NCBI RefSeq assembly: GCF_003182595.1
Contig: NZ_PDNZ01000002.1
Coordinates: forward strand, 124,001 to 188,000
Origin: Prosthecochloris marina
GTDB lineage: Bacteria > Bacteroidota > Chlorobiia > Chlorobiales > Chlorobiaceae
Length of the DNA stretch: 64,000 nt
Direction of reading: 5' to 3'
Position numbers and translations under genes: made by a program. Positions 58,858 to 64,000 of the stretch are shown in pieces (position 1 is the first letter of the stretch; the number at the start of each line of letters is the position of its first letter). The notes under the pieces were generated by a model. That model made no database searches. It had not been told where the DNA came from and saw only the letters and a program-made list of their open reading frames with translations.

Positions 58858-60075
58858 TCAGACTTTATTAAACTCTTTTTCCCTGTGATGCTGCCCCTGA
58901 GTGTTGAGGTCAAAAGGAATATGCAGCCACTTGTTCTTGAAAACAGCATCGCCAGGATCAAGCCCTGTAAGACTTATCGGCAGCGTAATAATTTTTCTCT
59001 GGTTCCCGATCTGAACAAAAAGCTCATCACCCGTAACCCATACATCAATATCTACGGGATTAGCAAACATAAGCTTCAACTGAACCTCATAAATATCACC
59101 GTGCCGTTCAAATTTGATAGGAGGCTCGTTGAACATAAGCTGGGCAGGATCAGAGTCGCCATATATATCTTTCGCAAAAGTTTCAAGAGCCTTGAGTCCA
59201 ACAATTTCCTGGTCGTACATCTTGAGTTTCTTAACCGGCAAGGGGTTGAACCCTCCTTCAATTTCTCCCAGATATTTCTGTTGAATGCCTTTCCACTTTT
59301 CGAGATAACCGCTGTCTTCCTGTGCATCAAGCAACTTGTTGACCAACACCATATCCACATTGAAGCCATACAAGTTCAAATATGTCAAGGCACGCATAGT
59401 CTCTTTGATGGACATTCTTTCAGCATTCATGACAAGCCGGACCGTCGAATTATCATTGTTGGTAAGAATCTCCCGGATATCTTCAAGCTCATCAAAAACC
59501 TGATCCACTGATTCTATTGCGTCCTCAGGCGGAATATAGTAGGCAATCTTATCCGACATCTTGGAAAGAGGCTTGCTGAGCGGCTTCATAATATATTTAT
59601 TAACATTCTTCACAGCCTTCATTCCCCAGGAAAGAGTATCAGGCAGTGAAAGAAGACGCAATGTTTCGCCTGTAGGCGCCGTATCCAGAACAAGTGCATC
59701 GTATAAACCGGCAGCCTTGTAACGCTTGATTCTCAAAAGGGAAAAAAGCTCCTCCATGCCAGGAAGAATCGTCATTTCGTCAGCAACAACGCCAGAGACC
59801 CCTTGCGCCGCAAATACTCGAGTGTAATATTTCTGAACAGCCTGCCAATTCTGCTTGAGATCAACATACGGGTTTACCTCGATTGCATGCAGGTTTTCCT
59901 TTATCTTGGTAGGTTCAGGCCCTAAAGCTATATTAAAAGAGTCCGAAAGACTGTGAGCCGGATCTGTAGACAGTACCAGTGTCCGGTAACCAGATTCCGA
60001 CAAACGCACAGCAGTTGCAGCAGAAACGCTTGTTTTTCCGACTCCGCCTTTACCCGTAAATGTTAAGATACGCAT
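58858..60075 (-). CDS. ArsA/Get3-type ATPase with C-terminal alpha-crystallin-like domain (Get3d-like), proximal copy
   Basis: A 405-residue paralogue of the ATPase at 54681-55835. Deviant Walker [10 protein letters not shown] (8-16), switch I STDPAHSLSD (36-45), switch II DTAPTGETLRLL (131-142). The C-terminal domain (about 325-390) reads IYEVQLKLMFANPVDIDVWV then TGDELFVQIGNQRK, alpha-crystallin-like. There is no Cys in the whole protein, so metalloid- or zinc-coordinating roles through Cys are excluded. It lies 117 bases upstream of csmC on the same strand, and could form homodimers or a heterodimer with the distal copy (inference). Confidence 0.87.
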   Translation of the reverse strand: MRILTFTGKGGVGKTSVSAATAVRLSESGYRTLVLSTDPAHSLSDSFNIALGPEPTKIKENLHAIEVNPYVDLKQNWQAVQKYYTRVFAAQGVSGVVADEMTILPGMEELFSLLRIKRYKAAGLYDALVLDTAPTGETLRLLSLPDTLSWGMKAVKNVNKYIMKPLSKPLSKMSDKIAYYIPPEDAIESVDQVFDELEDIREILTNNDNSTVRLVMNAERMSIKETMRALTYLNLYGFNVDMVLVNKLLDAQEDSGYLEKWKGIQQKYLGEIEGGFNPLPVKKLKMYDQEIVGLKALETFAKDIYGDSDPAQLMFNEPPIKFERHGDIYEVQLKLMFANPVDIDVWVTGDELFVQIGNQRKIITLPISLTGLDPGDAVFKNKWLHIPFDLNTQGQHHREKEFNKV

Positions 60076-60289
60076 GAACCAAGCATTGGAATTTATTGGA
60101 CAATCAGAGGATACTAAGATATAACTATTCCATCATTCTACAAAAGGTGAAAAAAATAATACATTCTACCGAATGTTGTGTATAATACCTCGCTCATTTG
60201 ACTAGCTCTGGCATTTTTCTGTTTACTCCTTCTTTTACCCATAAAACGGCCTGGCAGCCCTTTTCTAACACGGTTTCGAGAGTACGAAT

Positions 60290-61087
60290 ATGCACGCAAA
60301 TTCAGCCATTACAGACAATACAGTCACCATTGTTTCCAACGAATGCATAGGACCAGATGTTTCACTCATTGCTTTCCGGTGTCCGGAAATAGCAATGCAT
60401 GCAAAACCAGGTAACTTCGTCAACATTAAAATCAATCCGCAAAACGAGCCGCTCCTGAGAAGGCCTTTTTCCATTCACAATATCGAGGAGGACAGGGTTG
60501 AAATCATGGCAAAATCCGTCGGCTGCGGAACAAACCTTCTCAGCCGCACACCGGCCGGATCAACGCTGCAGGTGCTGGGGCCATTGGGAAATTCTTTCAC
60601 TATCGATACCCCCGATTATGATACAGCCCTTTTGGTATCCGGAGGCATCGGAACCGCACCGATGAGGTTTCTTGAAAAAGTTCTTCTTACAAGAGGGAAA
60701 AAAGTCCATCATATTATCGGCGGACAATCGGGTCGAGACATCCAGAAAAGGGGGCTAACCAACTATCATATAGCAACGATGGACGGGTCTCATGGATATA
60801 GGGGCACGGCTATCGATCTTCTTCGCCAGAAATATGCTTCGTTTTCCGGCTCCGGCCCCATTAAAGTTTTTTCCTGCGGCCCAAACCCTATGTTGAAAGC
60901 ACTCGCTGCATTCTGCCAAGACCATGCACTCCCTTGCGAAGCATCTCTCGAATCAATCATGGGCTGCGGTATAGGAATTTGCTATGGATGCACGGTAGAA
61001 CTCAAAAACATTTTCGACAATGAAACATCTACGATATTGCTATGCCAGGAAGGCCCGGTCATCGAAGCCGAAAGGCTTCTGTTCTGA
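60290..61087 (+). CDS. pyrK: dihydroorotate dehydrogenase electron-transfer subunit PyrK
   Basis: FAD and 2Fe-2S subunit that takes electrons from PyrD to NAD. FAD motif [16 protein letters not shown]-binding [19 protein letters not shown], and the cluster-binding Cys in [15 protein letters not shown] with a fourth in LLCQEGP. The length of 265 is normal. pyrD is not in the window. ssb follows with a 146-base gap. Confidence 0.93.
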   Translation: MHANSAITDNTVTIVSNECIGPDVSLIAFRCPEIAMHAKPGNFVNIKINPQNEPLLRRPFSIHNIEEDRVEIMAKSVGCGTNLLSRTPAGSTLQVLGPLGNSFTIDTPDYDTALLVSGGIGTAPMRFLEKVLLTRGKKVHHIIGGQSGRDIQKRGLTNYHIATMDGSHGYRGTAIDLLRQKYASFSGSGPIKVFSCGPNPMLKALAAFCQDHALPCEASLESIMGCGIGICYGCTVELKNIFDNETSTILLCQEGPVIEAERLLF

Positions 61088-61233
61088 CCTCTGAACCTGA
61101 TTGTTATACTTACACAAATGCAAAACAATCTTCCCTGACATGTAACTTGATGCAACCACTCCTGTCCTGCCGGGAGAAAAGCGAAAGCGGACAGCATGTT
61201 ATTTTCCCAACACTTAAGATACCTATACCGATT

Positions 61234-61707
61234 ATGGCACGTGGACTCAATAAAGCAATGCTCATAGGGCACCTCGGCAACGACCCTGAAATGCGGGTAA
61301 CCGCCTCGGGGCAATCTGTTGTTAATTTTACCGTCGCAACCAACGAAAGTTTCAGAGACAACAATGGCAACATGCAGGAAAGAACCGAATGGCACCGCAT
61401 TGTTGCCTGGGGAAAACTGGCTGAAATTTGCAACCAGTACCTGAAAAAAGGCCGACAGGTTTACGTTGAAGGCAGACTACAGACCAGAAGCTGGGATGAC
61501 AACAAAACCGGAGAAAAAAAATACACAACGGAGATCATCTGTTCCGACATGCAAATGCTCGGATCAGGAAGAGATCAGGGCGGACAGGGTTACGACAGCA
61601 ACCCGTCGTTCCAGCAGCCCACTGCACAGAAAAACAGCTTCAGAGATGATACCCCTGACCAAGGCGGAGGTTTATCCGAAACGGAAAAGGATGATCTGCC
61701 GTTTTGA
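61234..61707 (+). CDS. ssb: single-stranded DNA-binding protein
   Basis: A 157-residue SSB with an OB fold: [67 protein letters not shown] Gly/Gln-rich linker leads to the acidic tip DDLPF that recruits repair partners. ATG 61234 is clear; an earlier frame to 61042 has no OB features and overlaps pyrK. Confidence 0.95.
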   Translation: MARGLNKAMLIGHLGNDPEMRVTASGQSVVNFTVATNESFRDNNGNMQERTEWHRIVAWGKLAEICNQYLKKGRQVYVEGRLQTRSWDDNKTGEKKYTTEIICSDMQMLGSGRDQGGQGYDSNPSFQQPTAQKNSFRDDTPDQGGGLSETEKDDLPF

Positions 61708-61781
61708 ACATTTTGCGATCAATGACACATAACGAAAGACAAGCGGCAAGCACTCGATGAAATCAAGACACTCTGCGATTA

Positions 61782-61828
61782 CCCCCATAGGTTCTTATGA
61801 GGAGATCTATGGGGTCTGTTCATAGACC
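61782..61828 (+). promoter_or_regulatory. two adjoining hairpins between ssb and holA
   Basis: Stem 1: ACCCCCATAG ... CTATGGGGT (61781-61815, 9 bp apart from one extra C). Stem 2: GGTCT GTTCAT AGACC (61813-61828). The stems share a few bases, so they exclude one another. No T run follows. This could be an ssb terminator without a T tract or a holA leader switch; low certainty. Confidence 0.5.
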
Positions 61829-61877
61829 TTAGCCTGACCTTGTTTTTCACTGCACGAAAAAACGACCGGTACCGGTA

Positions 61878-62924
61878 ATGAAAAAACTTCAGAAAGAAAT
61901 TACATCGGGTAATACCTCCCCGGTTTACTTTTTCCACGGCCCTGAAAGCTTTCTCAAAGAAGAACTGACGGATCTGATCAAAAAAAAAGCGTTTCCATCT
62001 GAAGAAGAAGCAGCCTTGAACACCACTGTTCTTTACGGCCAGGATCTTACCCTGGGTGAAATCGTATCCAGAGCGTCCGAGTTTCCCATGTTCACCTCCC
62101 GGAAGCTGATGATCGTCAAGCAGTTCGGGAAGTACAAAAAACAGGGAGCACAAAACAAACAGAAACAGCACCTCGAACAGTTTATCCGTTATACCCAAAA
62201 TCCGGTCGACGCGACGATACTCGTCCTCGATGCGGACCAAATCGACAAGAAAGAGATACAGAAAGCTCCTTTCAAGGATTTACTGCCGTTCCGGCATGAC
62301 TTTCCTCTGATTAAAAATCCCGATATTTTCGCTACCGAACGAGCCGCTCAGCAGGGCTGGGAATTCGATCCTGAAGCTCTCAAAGCGTTCAGCACCTACA
62401 TACATCCTGCCGCGCGTGAAATAGCCAGGGAAACCGAGAAGCTCATCATGTATGCCTCCTCGCGGAGCGACGAAAAACGCATCACAAGTTCCGATGTCTA
62501 TGAATGCGTAGGTATATCAAAGCAGTACAATGTTTTCGAACTCGAAAAAGCCCTTGCAGCCAAAAACCTGAGACTGTGTAGCGGAATTTCCCTGATGATC
62601 ATGGAAAGAGAAGGGCAGAAAGAAGGACTTATGAGCATCGTGCGCTACCTTACAACATTCTACATCAGGATATGGAAACTCCATTCACCCGGATCCCGAA
62701 ATCTGCCGCTGTCCGAGACGGCGAAAATGCTTGGCATGTTCGGCAAGCAGGAATACTTCGCAAAAAATTTCCTGCAATACGCAACAAGATTCTCTCTAAG
62801 CGATACTGAACGTGCGATACAAGCATTACAGCAGACCGATGCCGCGCTGAAAGGGCTCGAAGCTTACCCGGACGAAAAGTATCTCCTCCTCCGTTTGATG
62901 CAGCAGCTTTTAAGTCAAAAGTAA
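61878..62924 (+). CDS. holA: DNA polymerase III subunit delta
   Basis: Clamp-loader delta subunit that opens the sliding clamp. N-terminal [20 protein letters not shown] (15-34) matches the P-loop-like start, then [20 protein letters not shown], and the C-terminal helical domain includes [18 protein letters not shown]. The length of 348 is typical. The degenerate ATP site is normal for HolA. ATG 61878 follows a short purine-poor leader with a hairpin. Confidence 0.9.
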   Translation: MKKLQKEITSGNTSPVYFFHGPESFLKEELTDLIKKKAFPSEEEAALNTTVLYGQDLTLGEIVSRASEFPMFTSRKLMIVKQFGKYKKQGAQNKQKQHLEQFIRYTQNPVDATILVLDADQIDKKEIQKAPFKDLLPFRHDFPLIKNPDIFATERAAQQGWEFDPEALKAFSTYIHPAAREIARETEKLIMYASSRSDEKRITSSDVYECVGISKQYNVFELEKALAAKNLRLCSGISLMIMEREGQKEGLMSIVRYLTTFYIRIWKLHSPGSRNLPLSETAKMLGMFGKQEYFAKNFLQYATRFSLSDTERAIQALQQTDAALKGLEAYPDEKYLLLRLMQQLLSQK

Positions 62925-63026
62925 AAGGTCACAGAGGGGACGGCAAAAGGTAAAAGGAAGAAGGCAAAGCTGTCTCAACAGTGAAAATTCATGGTTATCA
63001 ATTCCATTCCTCAATCACAAGAAAAA

Positions 63027-63102
63027 GTCATGCCGCACTCGATGCGGCATCCATAGTGACTATCAGTAAAAGATGGATCCCCGGGTCGAGCCCGAGGATG
63101 AC
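63027..63102 (+). repeat. double-hairpin intergenic repeat, copy 3
   Basis: Direct copy: GTCATGCCGCACTCGATGCG, then GATCCCCGGGTCGAGCCCGA and an ATGAC end that inverts GTCAT. It lies between convergent holA and the epimerase, like copy 1 between metH and metE. Confidence 0.85.
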
Positions 63103-63169
63103 TGAAAATAAAGAATTCACTACCTTCCTGAAACAACCTCTTTGTCTCTCTCTCCCTTTTGCCTTTAAT

Positions 63170-64000
63170 TCATATCCACCCTTGCTCCTTGTACCATGCG
63201 ATAGTACTGCGCATCCCCTCTTCCAGAGACACCGATGCCGTAAACCCGAGCCGGCTTTCGGCTTTTTCAGGCGAGCAAACCCAATAATCCTGCACCATTT
63301 CGTTTACCTTGTCCGAATTCAAAAAACCCGGTCGCCCGGTGATCGTGCTTACCGAACCTGCTATATAACCGAAAAATTTCATCAACAGCTTCGGCAACGA
63401 AATCTTCCGAAACTTCTTTATTTCCAGTTCCTTGGCTGCAGCAACAGATAATTCATCCCATGAATACCCTTGCTGCGATGTGATAAAATAGGACTCCCCA
63501 GCCCCTGCAGGAGATTCGGCAGCCATGACAATACCGCGAACAAGATCGTTCACATGCACAAGGCTTAAGCGCTGCACGCCGATATCACCGGCAGCAAACA
63601 CCACCCCCTTTTTAAGCAGAAGCAAAAACTGCAGCACATCCTTGTCGCCCGGACCGTATACCGCCGGTGGTCTGACAATGGTTACTGGCAGGATATCTTT
63701 ATAGGAACGACAAACTTTTTCCGCCTCGAGCTTGCTCTTCCCGTAAGCACTAACCGGTTTCGGCACATCTTTTTCTCTTATTCCCGGCTCAGGATTGTCC
63801 GCCGGACCTGCTGCCGCGAGTGAAGAGACCAGCAAAAAGCGGTGCAGGCCGGGATTCGCTTCTTTGACCGCTTCCAGAAGAGCCTTTACCGGCAGAACAT
63901 TACCATCATAGAAGCCTTTTTCATGTATCGACTTTGTCACACCGGCAAGATGAATAATAATATCCATGTCCTGCACAGCTTCACGGAGCGAAGCCGGATC
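63170..64000 (-). CDS. NAD-dependent epimerase/dehydratase, 5' part beyond the window
   Basis: Open at the right edge: the frame continues through 64000 (DPASLREAVQDMDIIIHLAG), so the true start lies outside. Visible parts are LVSSLAAAGPADN (catalytic Ser), YGKSKLEAEKV (YxxxK), IVRPPAVYGPGD and YFITSQQGYSWDEL near the C-terminus. It resembles extended SDRs of the 3-beta-HSD/nucleotide-sugar epimerase kind. Substrate unknown. Convergent with holA across repeat copy 3. Confidence 0.88.
   Translation of the reverse strand, partial: DPASLREAVQDMDIIIHLAGVTKSIHEKGFYDGNVLPVKALLEAVKEANPGLHRFLLVSSLAAAGPADNPEPGIREKDVPKPVSAYGKSKLEAEKVCRSYKDILPVTIVRPPAVYGPGDKDVLQFLLLLKKGVVFAAGDIGVQRLSLVHVNDLVRGIVMAAESPAGAGESYFITSQQGYSWDELSVAAAKELEIKKFRKISLPKLLMKFFGYIAGSVSTITGRPGFLNSDKVNEMVQDYWVCSPEKAESRLGFTASVSLEEGMRSTIAWYKEQGWI

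Noticed and set aside
58723..59511. 262-codon plus-strand frame opposite the ArsA-like gene
   Set aside because: Shadow of the Walker-motif ATPase on the minus strand.
54681..60075. ArsA-like genes as an arsenite efflux operon
   Set aside because: Each has one ATPase domain, no metalloid Cys triad (one Cys in one, none in the other), and no arsB, arsC or arsR nearby.

Overview
This window comes from a green sulfur bacterium (Chlorobiaceae, phylum Chlorobiota). The decisive evidence is the chlorosome baseplate gene csmA (57951-58196, minus) next to a csmC-type chlorosome envelope gene. A chromosome-partition block in the order parA-parB-DUF5683-dapB, an arrangement known from the Bacteroidota/Chlorobiota lineage, agrees with this. 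Base composition is moderate (near 50% GC by eye), which would suit Prosthecochloris or Chlorobium, but I cannot fix the genus. The window is gene-dense chromosomal core; I see no tRNA, rRNA, CRISPR array, prophage or insertion sequence.

Layout. 1-4066 (minus): the first 22 codons of an Old Yellow Enzyme-type oxidoreductase, a four-helix membrane protein, dapB, a DUF5683 protein, parB and parA. 4164-14012 (plus): mpg, mgtE, an ETF-quinone oxidoreductase, mnmA, an esterase and metH. 14223-20497 (minus): metE behind a cobalamin riboswitch, two L,D-transpeptidases of different families and a SIMPL-domain protein. 20613-31485: mixed strands, with a lipoprotein, a membrane protein, a rhodanese, a DUF2278 protein, tkt-pgl, a HemY-like oxidase, a gamma-carbonic-anhydrase-like protein, PhzF, an SDR and lptB. 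31510-38547 (plus): a Rad50/SbcC-type ATPase, a B12-binding radical SAM enzyme, an HD phosphohydrolase, a YtxH protein and a hydrolase. 38555-42535 (minus): aroA, rpsU with a Cys-rich partner, and a cystathionine-beta-synthase-like protein that lacks its PLP lysine. 42823-49663: alr, an HhH protein, an actin-like-fold candidate, asd, and dusB-recA-epimerase. 49837-54606: an M16 peptidase, tig, nadC and folB-folK. 54681-60075 (minus): the chlorosome locus. 60290-64000: pyrK, ssb, holA and a partial epimerase.

Two groups show genes working together. In the first, B12-dependent metH lies beside B12-independent metE, and metE carries a cobalamin riboswitch, so available cobalamin should switch the cell from MetE to MetH. 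In the second, csmC and csmA lie between two single-domain ArsA/Get3-type ATPases. Each ATPase has a C-terminal alpha-crystallin-like domain (Get3d-like architecture), and the distal one follows a 570-residue protein of unknown function with four repeated basic motifs. This five-gene, same-strand block is the best candidate for an undescribed system, possibly a targeting or assembly pathway for chlorosome or membrane proteins.

Three intergenic copies of a double-hairpin repeat (14055-14162, 41051-41125, 63027-63102) form a dispersed REP-like family. Functions are assigned from motif recognition in the translated sequence without database searches.
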